Shown piece by piece: positions 9,041-19,522 of a DNA stretch of 64,000 nt. The notes below the pieces were generated by a model. That model ran no database searches and was not told the origin of the DNA. It saw only the letters and a list, made by a program, of their open reading frames with translations. This stretch comes from Strigamia acuminata. Taxonomy: Eukaryota; Arthropoda; Chilopoda; Geophilomorpha; Linotaeniidae. The stretch is from contig OX442322.1 of NCBI GenBank assembly GCA_949358305.1, positions 8,680,001-8,744,000 on the forward strand, written 5' to 3'. Position 1 is the stretch's first letter, and every line of letters begins with the position of its first letter. Made by a program: the position numbers and the translations under genes.

Positions 9041-11767
9041 TCACTTCTTTCCTGGGGGACCCGACACTGAGTCCGTCACCTGGGCGTAACTCACTCCAGG
9101 GACAGGCGGTTGAGTGCCGGGTGGCGCGGGTAGATCGCCTACTAACGCCGAGGACCGATCTCGGGGGTCCTCATGCTCCGTAATGAAGCATAATGCATGG
9201 CCGTCAACTGGCTCATGCGGGGCACGCGTCCTCTCGTGTAACCAAACGCTCGGGATGTAGGCGGAGAAGCCGGTGTTCGTATGCCGGATGGCATTGGCTT
9301 CCGCTGGCGTCACTGGCACACGGTGGGCTCTCAGCAACCTCTGGTGGAAGATGAGGTCTCTAGTCTTCCGGATCTGGTTGTGAAGCCAGATGAAGACTGA
9401 TTTGCCTTTGTCCCGCTGCGCGAGGATAAACCTCCTGGTCGCCGTCGTCATCGAGAGATGGGGAAACTCTTCGATGATTCGCCCGTAATAGTCTGGCGGA
9501 GGCGGTGCCGGCTTCGGCTTCTGGGTGGCCGCGGGAATAGCGGCTTGCGTCGTTGTCGCCGCTCGGGCCGGTGAGGTCCCGGGCGGTGTCGGCTTCGTTT
9601 GCTCGACGGACCTGACGGGTGGCGTTCGGCACAGCAAGCGCTTTGGTTTACCCGCCACTTCGAACAGGGCGGGTCCTTGCGGGGATATCTCCGCAGGCAT
9701 CGGTGGCGGAATCGGAACTCCGCTCGTCGGCGAGATCACCATTTCTACATCCTCTGCCGATTCTTCCGTCTGGATGGTCAAGGCGCGCAGTTGTTGGGTA
9801 GGCGCCGCTGTCCAGGTGGCGGAGGTATAACGAAACGCCGTGCTTCGCAACTTGTACCCCTCGAATTCGGGGTTTACCACATCCCTGGTTAGCTCGTACC
9901 GAGTCAACACAGGGTCGGGCAGAATGGAACTCCACTCTGCGAGGAGTGCACGGGGAACCTGTACACCCTCTCTGTCCACGACAGACCATGCGGCCATCGC
10001 CTGACGCCCTTCTCCGAAGAGTGCTGGGGTTAGCAGCTGCATCATGACCTTGGTCAATGATAGCTGTAGGCTGCGACGATTCACTGGATTCGATCGCTCT
10101 GAATCCGCAGTGAAGGCACACGAGAGCTTACTCATCATCGCCGTTGCCCATTCGATGAAATATCGCTGGGCTTGATCCACACCTCGCAAGGCGGGTGCGG
10201 AAACTCTTGGGTCTTCCATCACGAAGCGAAACGCTGAGAGCTCGGAGATAGTCGGGTTGGCGGCTTCTCTCGCGAGTCGCGCTTCTTCGTCTCGCCTCTC
10301 GAAGAACAGGGCCGAGGAACCGGGTCGGGGTCGGCTCGGCCTGTAAATGTCGGTCAAATTGGCTCGACATTCCTGCATAATGCTCTGTCCAACGGGGAGA
10401 GGGACTGAGCGGTCGGTGGGTAAATCCGGCGGATCGCTCGAATTCAACAACGACGGTGGCGGCAGGTCCGGAGGCGGCTGCGTCTTGGTCGGCGGCGGTG
10501 GCGTCTCCGTCGTCTGCACCCCAGTCATTGCGACTTGGGGCGCCGGGAGATGTTGTTCGGAGCTCGAAGGCTGCACGATGGCGGTTGGCATGCCATCGGG
10601 TCGCGGTCGCGAATTTATGTAGTCTGCGAGCCACCTTGCCACCTCGTGTGGGGTCACCTTTCCGTTGGTGACAACACCCATCTTCCTGGCGTGTTTCATC
10701 GCGGGATCGAAACGTGTCAGTTTCGTCCGCTTCATCTGAGTCAGAATCTCGCGAAGGTCCCGCGTATCTGCCGCTGGGACGTTTCGCTCACCTGACTGGC
10801 TACCACCTCGTCGACCCGCTCTCTTGGAGGCGTAGGCGGGTTCGGGGATGGGACGGCCCCGAGCTTCGCACCTCGCGAAGTATCGCTCCTTGCGATCTTT
10901 TTTCCGCTGCTCGCGATGAGTCAGCGGACGTCTAGAAGTGCTGGGACGAGAGACTCGCTCTTCATCACCAGACATCCAAACCTCCTTGCACTCCTTACCG
11001 TCTTTAATCTGACGGTTTACGAAAATTCGCGGTCGTGAATACTGCGAAGGGTCACGCACCGTACTAGTGGATGGCCCAGCTTCGTTGCTTTCAGTCGTGT
11101 TTTGAGCGACACGCTGCTTCTTGGTTGTCACCGGGGAACGCGACTGGCTGTTCCCGGCGCCTTTGGAGCGCTTGCGCTTCCGCGGGTAGCTGCTTTTGGG
11201 CCCCAAAATCCCCAGGTGGTGGAGCTGCCACATCTCGGCCTGGGACGTTAAAATTCCCATCCGAGGTCTCCACTGGGGCGTACTCTCTCCCAATCGCAGC
11301 CTCTCAAACCACAGATGAATATCATCCGCGGTCATCCCCTCGTTTTGGAGGATGCGCTCGGCCACTGCCGTAGCGGTATCCACCAGCTGTTGTCTATAAT
11401 GCTGGTAGATGGCCTCACGGGCCTCTTCTGTCTCGGCTGCTCGCCACGCATGCAGCACGTGTTCCTCCGCCGGGTTGCCAGTGTACTGACTTGACAATCC
11501 GGGGTGGAAAATCGGCGATTTCGGGTCATCGTCACGAGCTAACTCTGTGGCGATGCCTTCGCGCATTCCCTCCGGGAACGTATCCAGGAGCGTGCAGTCT
11601 CGTACCCAACGTCGGGCGATGCATCGGGAATGTAGTATTCGCAGGCGCCAAGGGTCGGCGTCTTCGCCGAAACATCGTCGGTAAAAATCGGGCAGCGCGC
11701 CTCGAAATATCCCGCCACGAGTGATGCAAGCGGGGTCTAATGGTCCCCATGTTTTACGTAGTGCCAT
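9041..11767 (-). CDS. Gypsy third ORF (about 908 aa) of unknown function
   Basis: Large intact ORF between pol and the 3' LTR, where env lies in errantivirus-like elements. I do not recognise it. The start is ATG at 11767; the frame is open 24 bp further but without another ATG. An N-terminal helical region of about 200 residues is followed by a basic stretch (PRKRKRSKG) that resembles a nuclear localisation signal. Next come low-complexity Ser/Arg and Arg/Lys segments, a central proline-rich linker (TPPPPTKTQPPPDLPPP), a second apparently folded region of about 200 residues, another Pro/Ala linker and a C-terminal basic region. I see no signal peptide, hydrophobic membrane segment or furin-type site, so it is unlikely to be an envelope protein. 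Its length without stops, within an element whose LTRs match, indicates it is maintained. A nuclear or nucleic-acid-binding accessory role is only an inference. Confidence 0.8.
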   Translation of the reverse strand: MALRKTWGPLDPACITRGGIFRGALPDFYRRCFGEDADPWRLRILHSRCIARRWVRDCTLLDTFPEGMREGIATELARDDDPKSPIFHPGLSSQYTGNPAEEHVLHAWRAAETEEAREAIYQHYRQQLVDTATAVAERILQNEGMTADDIHLWFERLRLGESTPQWRPRMGILTSQAEMWQLHHLGILGPKSSYPRKRKRSKGAGNSQSRSPVTTKKQRVAQNTTESNEAGPSTSTVRDPSQYSRPRIFVNRQIKDGKECKEVWMSGDEERVSRPSTSRRPLTHREQRKKDRKERYFARCEARGRPIPEPAYASKRAGRRGGSQSGERNVPAADTRDLREILTQMKRTKLTRFDPAMKHARKMGVVTNGKVTPHEVARWLADYINSRPRPDGMPTAIVQPSSSEQHLPAPQVAMTGVQTTETPPPPTKTQPPPDLPPPSLLNSSDPPDLPTDRSVPLPVGQSIMQECRANLTDIYRPSRPRPGSSALFFERRDEEARLAREAANPTISELSAFRFVMEDPRVSAPALRGVDQAQRYFIEWATAMMSKLSCAFTADSERSNPVNRRSLQLSLTKVMMQLLTPALFGEGRQAMAAWSVVDREGVQVPRALLAEWSSILPDPVLTRYELTRDVVNPEFEGYKLRSTAFRYTSATWTAAPTQQLRALTIQTEESAEDVEMVISPTSGVPIPPPMPAEISPQGPALFEVAGKPKRLLCRTPPVRSVEQTKPTPPGTSPARAATTTQAAIPAATQKPKPAPPPPDYYGRIIEEFPHLSMTTATRRFILAQRDKGKSVFIWLHNQIRKTRDLIFHQRLLRAHRVPVTPAEANAIRHTNTGFSAYIPSVWLHERTRAPHEPVDGHALCFITEHEDPRDRSSALVGDLPAPPGTQPPVPGVSYAQVTDSVSGPPGKK

Positions 11768-11790
11768 CTGGAAGGATGGAGAAATAAACA
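11768..11790 (-). promoter_or_regulatory. Candidate 3' splice site before ORF3 ATG
   Basis: On the minus strand a pyrimidine-rich stretch ends TCTCCATCCTTCCAG and is followed at once by the ORF3 ATG. This matches a canonical acceptor and would allow ORF3 to be made from a spliced subgenomic RNA, as env is in gypsy-type elements. The donor is not identified. Confidence 0.55.
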
Positions 11791-13180
11791 ATTAATAAAA
11801 AGTTAATATTTAAATACGTAGATAAATGGTTGGTTTCGAGGGACGTTGCCAGTACGTGCAGCCGTCCGTCGAGACCGATTCCTGTCTATCGGTGCAAACG
11901 TAGGACGAATTGTCCCTCGTCGGATAGAAAAAGAGAAGTCATCACGTGAAAAATCTGTCTCATGTCCAAAACGCACAGCGAGACGGAATCGAGCCTTTAA
12001 TCCGGATTTTTATCATCAGATTTTTACTTTAAATTAATTCTAACGTTAATTAGAACATTACTAATAATTAAATTAATAATTATCAGTCATTCGTAAAAAG
12101 AATTCGTCGGGTGTAAATCATTACTAAAATTGCACAATAAATGTGCTTGTCGAAATTTTATTAAATAAATAAATCTAATAAAGAATTATTCCGAAGTCGG
12201 ACTTTGTCTAATCTTTAAAAAAGTTAAAGTCAAATTAAATTTATCCAACACACCGAAAAATTCATCGTACGAATGTTAAGTTGCATCAATTCGATGCGTC
12301 AAATTACTTGTGGAGAAAAATATTCTTTTACAGAATATTCTCCCCTTGTCATAAAATTATTTATGGCTCGAGCCCATTGTCTCGCTCGTGACTCAAGTCA
12401 TGAGGAATTTTCGAGACGCGAGGCGACGTGAAGTCTGTGCTCGCACCTCGAAAACAAATTAACAAGGAAAAAAATACGATCGTGTGAGCGATCGCGGTTA
12501 ATAATTAATTATATGCTATTGTGAGTGCAAAGCACTCATGTCAGGTATTAGTCAACAAAATTTCTTCTTCAGCAGCACGGAACTAGTTCTCATGTGCCGA
12601 TGCCGACTTCTACCTGATCGGGATGGACTTGGTTTACATCGCGGTCCCAGTTTTCCTCGTCCTCGTGCTCTATGGCAAGCACGTCGTTCTCTTCCTCGTC
12701 CATGGCGAGGAGCGCGCACAAAAAGCTCAATCACGATTGAAAAAAGGATGATAAAACTATCTCAAAAAACTCGATAAAAACGTTAAAAACGAGGATCACG
12801 CACGAATGCAGCGATCAGCTGTGAAAAGCGAAAGTCCGTGTGAACACGAGGTAATCGCGATGGATTCTGGGTAATATACTCCAGAACCCGGGTGTTTGAG
12901 ACTAGTGCGCACCTACCCGTGCGCATGTTACGCTACGGGTCTCCTTTGTTCTCACTCCCGTGCGCGATTGCTGCTACGGGGTCTTTTGCACGCGGTATCC
13001 GACCCGTGCCGATAATTTTGCTACGGGTCCCGCGCTTCCACGCCATCTTGTGACGTGAATTCGACCGATATCCGCTTTGTTGGACTTAGCGGAATTTTCT
13101 TCGAGTCTCGCAACGTGATGGCTTGCACTATCGGTCGATTAGAATTTATTTTTAGTGCCGCCATCGACTCGTAATTTATT
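11791..13180 (-). other. Non-coding interval between Gypsy pol and ORF3
   Basis: About 1.4 kb without a credible ORF. The part nearest ORF3 (about 11990-12350) is A/T-rich. The part nearest pol contains three tandem hairpins (12915-13029). The interval could hold an intron end, an internal promoter or RNA structure; nothing decides between these. Confidence 0.6.
12915..13029. repeat. Three tandem hairpins with ACCCGTGC / GCTACGGGT arms
   Basis: Arms: 12915-12923 with 12931-12940, 12957-12963 with 12973-12980, and 13001-13009 with 13020-13029. Each pairs ACCCGTGC-like with GC(T)ACGGGT-like sequence. The same unpaired T lies in every right arm, and the loops are short (7-10 nt) and unrelated. 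Such a repeated design suggests selected structure in the RNA or DNA. Confidence 0.65.
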
Positions 13181-16100
13181 TTACTTCTTTCCTACGACCT
13201 TTCCGCCTTTTATAAACGGATTATCTCTTTTTGGTCGCAGGTTACGGATCGAGGCAGGTACGATATTTTTTGTTGTTTTTTGTGTCTGTACCTCCTCATT
13301 ATTGTTTTCTTTTTTATCCGTGTTTTTTGTGTTTGTTTCAGGAGTTTCTCCTGTTTCCCCCCCGACCAAAATTGGATCCGGAACGGATTCAACGATCTCG
13401 TTGACCGGAGGTGAAGGGGCGTCGAAATACTCCTCGTTGTCACTTGGCGGTGCTTTTTCCGACTCGCCAGCGAACATATCGACGATTTGGCCGTCAGTTT
13501 TAGACTTGACTTGGCCCTTGGCCCACATTTCTTGCGGGAATTCCGGAATGTACGGAGTTAACTCTCGTACTTGTATCGACTTATGCTCGGTATTGTCCTC
13601 GAGCTTACGTAATTTATACGCGTTACCGCCATGCTTGCCGATGATCACATATGGACCATCTCTCTTGTCGGCCAAGCTGGCGGTGATTCCTCTCGCTGCA
13701 TTTGAGAGGGTGTGTGCATCTTTCCACACCAAATCATTGATCTCGAAATTCACGAATTTTCCACCGCTTTTATCTTGTAAAATGCGGTCGCGCATGTTAA
13801 AAATGTGCGCCATCATATGCTTGTATGTGTTCGAAATTGTTTGCTCCAATTTATACACATACTCATGTGGTTTCTCTGGGTCCACCACATTTACCGACTC
13901 TGCCACTCGTGGGTCCCAAGGCACTCGTAGCTCTCGGGCGAAGTTGAGGTAGGCCGGAGAAAAATCTCTCGTCCTCGAGACTGTTGTTCGTATGCTGAAC
14001 GCGATCTCCCTCAAGTATTCATCCCACCTATTGTGGATGTCAGTGAATATGCTTAGTGCATATTTAATGTCCCTGTTGAGTCGCTCAACGGGATTTGTTC
14101 TGGGATTGTAGGTCGAAGTATGTGACGCCACAATCCCGAATTTCTCACAAAACTTACCCCAAATTTTCGAGATAAATTGGGGTCCGTTATCGGATATAAT
14201 TTTACGTGGAAATCCGTAACGTAACGCCACGTCGTAGATACATTCAACGATTTTCTCTGCTGAAGGTCTAGCGACGGCGTACAACTCGGGCCAACGAGTT
14301 GCCACGTCCATTATAACGATAATGTACGCATTTTTATTTCCCGTAACGGGTTTTGGGCCCATCACATCGACACTTAAACAATCAAAAGGCGCGTAAGGCC
14401 CTAAGAAAATAGTTTCGAATGGTGATTTACTCCTCGGCTTGCACGCTTGACATCGCTGACATTGGTGGACAAAAAGAGCAATATCTTTTTTCATCCCTGT
14501 CCAGTGAAAAAGCTGTGTAGCACGATAGAGTGTTCTGCTTACTCCCGCATGGCTCGCAAGCGGGTGCCCGTGTAACAACCACAGCACGCGACCGATTAAG
14601 GAAGCAGGTATTACTACCTTTACTGCGGTGTCCGATTCACTCAAGTCATCTTGGTGATTTGGGTGATGTTTCACTAAAAGGCCGTCATCCAATAGGTAAT
14701 CTATGGATTCGTGTGCATAACGACGCTTCTGCCTTCTGGTTAAGTTGGGCGGATATCTTCCTGTCAGTACGAATCTAGCTCTGTCCTGACATTTTTTGTC
14801 TAATTTTTGTTGCACAATTATTTCCTCCCTTGTTGGGGGATTGCTTTTCATTTGCTTGCCGACACGAGCGTGGAAGGCGCTTAGAAGCGGGTCATTTATT
14901 CTCCGCTCTAGCTTAAATTCCTTCTTTGCGTTTGGGTAATTGTCAGCAGCTGGTTGGTATAACCGCGTCCAGAATCCACAGAATTTTACGTCTGCCGGAG
15001 ACGCGGTGGGAATTTCATTCATCTTCCTTAAATCCCAACGGTGACAACTCGTAGGGCAATAAATGATGCGGGAGTCATCCTCGCCATCATCGTCAGCGTC
15101 GATTGGATCTGACACTGGTGCCCGTGACAGAGCGTCAGCCACGACGTTATATTTGCCGGGCTTGTATTGAATGGTCAAGTCGCATGCCATCAGTTCTAAC
15201 TGCCATCTGGCTAGTCGACCGGCTGGCTCTTTTAATTTCATCAGCCATTGTAACGCTTGATGATCTGTGTGGACCACAAATTTGGTATATTCGAGATAAT
15301 CTCTGAATTTCCTTATGGCCCACACAACGGCCAAACACTCCAACTCGGTGGCATTGTAATTCTTTTCAGCGCCTTGGAGTTTGCGACTTATAAACATGCA
15401 CGGCAGGTCTTGTTCGACTCCGTCGCGCACGTGTGTTTGGAGCAACGCCGCTCCTAACCCAACTCTGCTGGCGTCCGTGTGTAATATGAACGGCCGGTTT
15501 AAGTCGGGTAGAGGCATTACGCCGACTTCCGTCAGCATCCTCTTTATTGCATTAAATGCGATGTTGCACTCATTTGACCATACAAATTCGTTTTCATTCT
15601 TCAGGAGGTCGGTAACTGGGGCTGCCACTTCAGCTAGACCCGGTAGCAACCTGCCGAAGAAGTTTATCATTCCCATAAACCGTTGGACACCTTTAACGTC
15701 CTCGGGTGGTGGGAAACGATTAATCGCATCGATTTTTTCGGGGCCAATAGCTAAACCATTGACTCCAATGCGATAACCCAGGAAGGCAAGCTCCTTTCGA
15801 CAGAACTTGCTTTTGCCCGGATGCACGTGTAACCCAGCTTTTGCCAGCCGGGTGAGCACTTGGTCGATGTGCTCAATGTGCTCTTCGAATGTTTTAGAGG
15901 CAATAACTATGTCATCTAGGTATGCCCACACAAACTGATGCAGGATATCACCCAATACGCTTTCGATTAGTCTCTGAAAGGTACTGGGAGCATTCACTAA
16001 ACCAAATGGCATGACGTTGAACATCAACCGTCCAATTGGCGAGTAAAATGCTGTTTTTAACTTATCCTCTGGCCTCATCTCAACTTGCCAGTATCCCTTC

Positions 16101-17251
16101 GACAGATCCATCGTCGTAACCCAAGAAAAGGGGCTAAGCTCTCTCAAAATGGATTCGATAGACGGCATCTGTATGGGATCTATTTCTGTCACCGCGTTTA
16201 ATGGGCGGTAATCAATGCATAGGCGTGGGTCCGAGCCCGGGCGCATCACGAGCACAACTCGCGTCGCGTATTCTCCCTGGGCCTCGGAGACAATGCCACT
16301 GTCTAGCATTTCTTGGCACATTTTTTGCACTATTTCACGTTTTTGCGGGTTCATTCCCTTATACGCAACTCGTATAGGTTTATTATCCGTCAATTTAATT
16401 TCGTGAATAGCCCTATTCGTTCGGCCCGGTTTTTTCGACAGGATCCCCTCATATTTAAGTAGGACCCTTCGTAGGGCTGCCGCTTCGTTTAATTCTAAAG
16501 CGGCGTCGGCGACAAGCGTTTCCACTACATTGTCCCGTTGCAATTCTGTTACGAATGCTTTAAAATCGTAATCTTGAACGAATTTCTTTAGGCCTTTCTC
16601 CCACTGTGTCTTGTCGGCCGCTTCTTTTACAAGAGCTGGTGGCACGACAATTGCGGGTCTTTCCTTATCATTTCTGATATAATTCCAAGATTTCGTTATT
16701 GGATTGGGTTGTATTTCCATTGACGCCATGAGGTCTAAGCCCAACAGAAAAATTCTGTCGCATGTGGGCAGGACCAGGAAAGGGTGCTGTTCTACTCCTC
16801 CGAGCCACTCCATGGTCAATAATATAACTCCTTTTGGACGCGCCATTCCGTTGGCGGTTTTTAGACGTATATTTTTATTAACGCCTTTTATCTTATCGGT
16901 GAGACCCAATGATGCTACTATGTCTTCGGAAACGAACGAGCGATCTGCTCCCGAGTCTAGTAGTCCCATAATTTTTTCACGTTCTATTGTCATGGGCAAC
17001 ATACATAGGCGGTTGGTGTATTCGACCGCCACGTTGCACATGAAAACACGAAATTCTTCTGTGTCTTCGACTACTTGAGGTAATTCTTCAAGCAGTAGGT
17101 TCGGTTCTTCCGCCTCAGCCTCAGCGTTTGCGGTAATTACCTGCAAAGCGTTGTTGGCCCTGTCTTGAATTTGGGCGTTAGCTATGTCACTACCCATTTC
17201 TTTGACTGGTGGCGGCTTATCGAACCCTTTGTTAAACCCCTTTTTCTTCAT
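13181..17251 (-). CDS. pol: Gypsy Pol: protease, RT, RNase H, integrase (1356 aa)
   Basis: Intact Ty3/Gypsy Pol. The aspartic protease has the LLDSGA motif at D99. RT has YLDD at residues 444-447. RNase H carries HTDAS at D593. The integrase has an HHCC finger (HGHPLASH near 894, CQRCQAC near 931) and the DD35E triad at D962, D1021 (SDNGPQF) and E1056. The C-terminal tail is acidic, then basic. No chromodomain was noticed. The ATG at 17251 lies 24 bp past the gag stop and pol is in the -1 frame relative to gag. The pol frame is open through GAAGAAATAATT at the gag stop, so expression by -1 frameshifting is possible, though no classic heptamer is obvious. The 265-residue plus-strand ORF at 13155-13952 is an antisense shadow. 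Confidence 0.95.
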   Translation of the reverse strand: MKKKGFNKGFDKPPPVKEMGSDIANAQIQDRANNALQVITANAEAEAEEPNLLLEELPQVVEDTEEFRVFMCNVAVEYTNRLCMLPMTIEREKIMGLLDSGADRSFVSEDIVASLGLTDKIKGVNKNIRLKTANGMARPKGVILLTMEWLGGVEQHPFLVLPTCDRIFLLGLDLMASMEIQPNPITKSWNYIRNDKERPAIVVPPALVKEAADKTQWEKGLKKFVQDYDFKAFVTELQRDNVVETLVADAALELNEAAALRRVLLKYEGILSKKPGRTNRAIHEIKLTDNKPIRVAYKGMNPQKREIVQKMCQEMLDSGIVSEAQGEYATRVVLVMRPGSDPRLCIDYRPLNAVTEIDPIQMPSIESILRELSPFSWVTTMDLSKGYWQVEMRPEDKLKTAFYSPIGRLMFNVMPFGLVNAPSTFQRLIESVLGDILHQFVWAYLDDIVIASKTFEEHIEHIDQVLTRLAKAGLHVHPGKSKFCRKELAFLGYRIGVNGLAIGPEKIDAINRFPPPEDVKGVQRFMGMINFFGRLLPGLAEVAAPVTDLLKNENEFVWSNECNIAFNAIKRMLTEVGVMPLPDLNRPFILHTDASRVGLGAALLQTHVRDGVEQDLPCMFISRKLQGAEKNYNATELECLAVVWAIRKFRDYLEYTKFVVHTDHQALQWLMKLKEPAGRLARWQLELMACDLTIQYKPGKYNVVADALSRAPVSDPIDADDDGEDDSRIIYCPTSCHRWDLRKMNEIPTASPADVKFCGFWTRLYQPAADNYPNAKKEFKLERRINDPLLSAFHARVGKQMKSNPPTREEIIVQQKLDKKCQDRARFVLTGRYPPNLTRRQKRRYAHESIDYLLDDGLLVKHHPNHQDDLSESDTAVKVVIPASLIGRVLWLLHGHPLASHAGVSRTLYRATQLFHWTGMKKDIALFVHQCQRCQACKPRSKSPFETIFLGPYAPFDCLSVDVMGPKPVTGNKNAYIIVIMDVATRWPELYAVARPSAEKIVECIYDVALRYGFPRKIISDNGPQFISKIWGKFCEKFGIVASHTSTYNPRTNPVERLNRDIKYALSIFTDIHNRWDEYLREIAFSIRTTVSRTRDFSPAYLNFARELRVPWDPRVAESVNVVDPEKPHEYVYKLEQTISNTYKHMMAHIFNMRDRILQDKSGGKFVNFEINDLVWKDAHTLSNAARGITASLADKRDGPYVIIGKHGGNAYKLRKLEDNTEHKSIQVRELTPYIPEFPQEMWAKGQVKSKTDGQIVDMFAGESEKAPPSDNEEYFDAPSPPVNEIVESVPDPILVGGETGETPETNTKNTDKKENNNEEVQTQKTTKNIVPASIRNLRPKRDNPFIKGGKVVGKK

Positions 17252-17274
17252 GAATGGCGCAGACGGTCGAGAAA

Positions 17275-19031
17275 TTATTTCTTCGCCGCCTGCGCTGACT
17301 CGTTTTTTGACTCGTTTTTTGCCATGGCGAGTTTAATCTCTGCCATTTGCTTCATTATTGCGTCAAATTTAGCGTCTTCTTTCGCTGTTCTTGGGCACTC
17401 ATTGGAGTAGTGGCCCGGTTGGTTACACTTGAAACAGCGAATATTTGATTTGTCTCTTGGGGCTTCAGTCGATTTTTTCTTTTCAGGGTCTGCTTTCGAC
17501 GGTGGCGTGTAATTTTTCCGAAAATACTTCGGAATTCGGCCGGCATTTGGTTTTAACCTGGCGCGAAATTCTTCTACCGCTCTATCTCGATGGATGAGAT
17601 GTACTAGCGGTCCTTCCTCATCGCAACCCGTTGATAAGGTATCGCGATAGCTTCGTATTTCTTCGTCCGTCGAATAATCGTCTTTTTCTTCTTTTTCGTC
17701 TGATTTTCCGACATTTTGTTCGGCTTCCTCCCCCTCCTTGACCTCCTCCAGTGTCGCTTGCATGGCTGACGCTGTCGGTGCCTTTTTAGGGGCGGCCAAA
17801 GGGTTGGAAGGCAGCGTGGATGTCAGTTTATTTTTTATTTGCAAACCAACGCTAGCTTCTGCCAGCTCCATTATACCGCTAAGATATTCAGTAGGGCGCA
17901 TAATCTTATCTGTCGCCCCATATCTTTCCGCACTCAACTTGAGACGTTTTGCGGTCGCTGCTTTCTCCGCTTCTGGTAAAGCGGAATAATATCTCTTCTC
18001 GATATCTATCGTGTTCTCGAACAGGAAGGCGCTCATCTCCTCGTAGCTACCTCCTGTCGGTGCCCTTTCTTCAAGTAGCACCCTTTGCGAGTATTCCGAC
18101 AAACCGCCGAGAAAGAAAAGGTTGAATCCCGTGGCGTGAAATTCCATCGGGGCCTTTTCGAACAACAATCTGGCGCGAATGTCGTAATCCATTATGGTTT
18201 CACCAGGCATCTGGCGAAGACCTCGCATCTTTCGGCTCACCTCTTCGGGTGTCTCGCCGTAGCGCAGGTCGAATCTCATTAAAAAGTCGTCCCAATTGAC
18301 GCCTTTCAATCCTTGGTACCACTCACGTGCCGAGCCTGTCATTAGCTCGACAATACCGTGGGTGAGCATGTCTCCTACGGTGGCTTTAGTGGCAGTCTTA
18401 ATTCGAATTACTTCGTCAAGGAAGCGATCTCCCGCTTTCCATGACCCGTCGAAACGGTTCTGAATATAAAATTGCCACCTAATATTCCCGGTAACACTCA
18501 TGGTGTCACGTCGGGAGACAGCGTATTTTTTCTTTACGCGGTCGCCAGTGCTACGATTACGATCGTTTCGTTTGCTCAGATCGATTCCCTCGGCCTTCAA
18601 CGAGCCGAGTAGGGCTCTTCCAAGCTCTCCCATCGTATACTGCCGACCCGTCGAATCGGTAAACGCGCTTTGTCGGGGAAGGTCCTGAAACTCCTCCCGT
18701 CGGTGGTCGCTATTTTCCGATCGACGTCGTTTCTCTCTATCGCGCGGAGAGTTGGATCTCTTCCGGCGATTACTTGATTTCTCCTTTCGTCTGTCGTCGT
18801 TGGATGAGGGGTCGGAGCTGGGGTCGGGAGACGGTGAGCGGCGTGGCGGGTTGCGCCGTGAAGAGTTTGACTCTTTCCGGCCCCTACGACGGTCGTCACG
18901 TTCCCTTTCCCTGCGTTCATCGCGTTCTCTTTCCCTTCGTCTTTCTCCGGAACCTCTCTCCGAATCGTGATGACTGGGTGCATTTGACTCCAGTCCATCT
19001 GACGACGAATCACTATTTCCGTAGTGATAAT
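17275..19031 (-). pseudogene. gag: Gypsy gag, C-terminal segment (split by Copia)
   Basis: Continuation of gag after the nested Copia. The frame is open from the insertion point (19031) to a TAA at 17275-17277, about 583 codons once one duplicated ATAAT is discounted. It opens with a long Arg/Ser/Glu-rich, RS-like region. A Retrotrans_gag-type capsid domain follows (roughly 18470-18000; motifs GSAREWYQGL and FDLRYGETPEE), then an acidic linker and one CCHC zinc knuckle (CFKCNQPGHYSNEC) near 17410-17450, ending QAAKK. The ATG at 18633 is internal and not the native start. The frame is continuous with the N-terminal segment at 27878-29209 when the insertion is discounted, so this gag was intact until the Copia inserted. 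Confidence 0.88.
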
Positions 19032-19501
19032 TGTTGGCCTATGGATCTTAAATCAGGTGAGTTCAAGCAGTTTTCAATGTTTTGCAACACTAGCACAAAT
19101 TGTGCCGCCATCTTTAATATCATGGAAAACATGTGAGAACAAATGATACATGGTTTGAGGTTATTTCACCTCACAAACTATAAGAAGGACAAATCACTAT
19201 TGTATTCAATTTGATTTGTCCTGTACAATGTTTAAACATAAACAACTTAAAACAGAACAAGTTCTTAATACAAAATGCTCATAAGAGCAGACGACAATTA
19301 GACAAATCATTATATAAAGGTAAATCAGTTGTGGTAACGAAACACGCATTAGATAAAAAGCAATAACAACTGATCTGCAATTCCGGGACATAATACAATG
19401 ATAAACTAATCGCGTGACAATCGTGCTAATCCGGAAACGCACGAAGTAATCTCTACACTATAAAGTCAAGACTGTGACAACATTTGTCCCTAAACTCTAT
19501 A
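19032..19501 (-). repeat. Copia 3' LTR (470 bp)
   Basis: Matches 27408-27877 base for base on inspection. In sense orientation it starts TATAGAGTTTAGGG and ends CCATAGGCCAACA. The CA end is canonical; the TA start is not, yet it is supported by the repeat boundary, the target duplication and the adjacent purine tract. Confidence 0.9.
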
Positions 19502-19513
19502 TACCCCCTCTGG
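19502..19513 (-). promoter_or_regulatory. Copia polypurine tract
   Basis: The minus strand reads CCAGAGGGGGTA immediately before the 3' LTR start and just after the pol stop. This is the expected plus-strand primer and confirms minus orientation. Confidence 0.8.
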
Positions 19514-19522
19514 ACAACTGTG

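Noticed and set aside
9041-11767. Envelope gene
   Set aside because: The position is right, but no signal peptide, cleavage site or transmembrane segment can be seen.
13155-13952. Plus-strand 265-residue ORF
   Set aside because: It lies antisense to the Gypsy pol C-terminus, with biased composition typical of a shadow frame.
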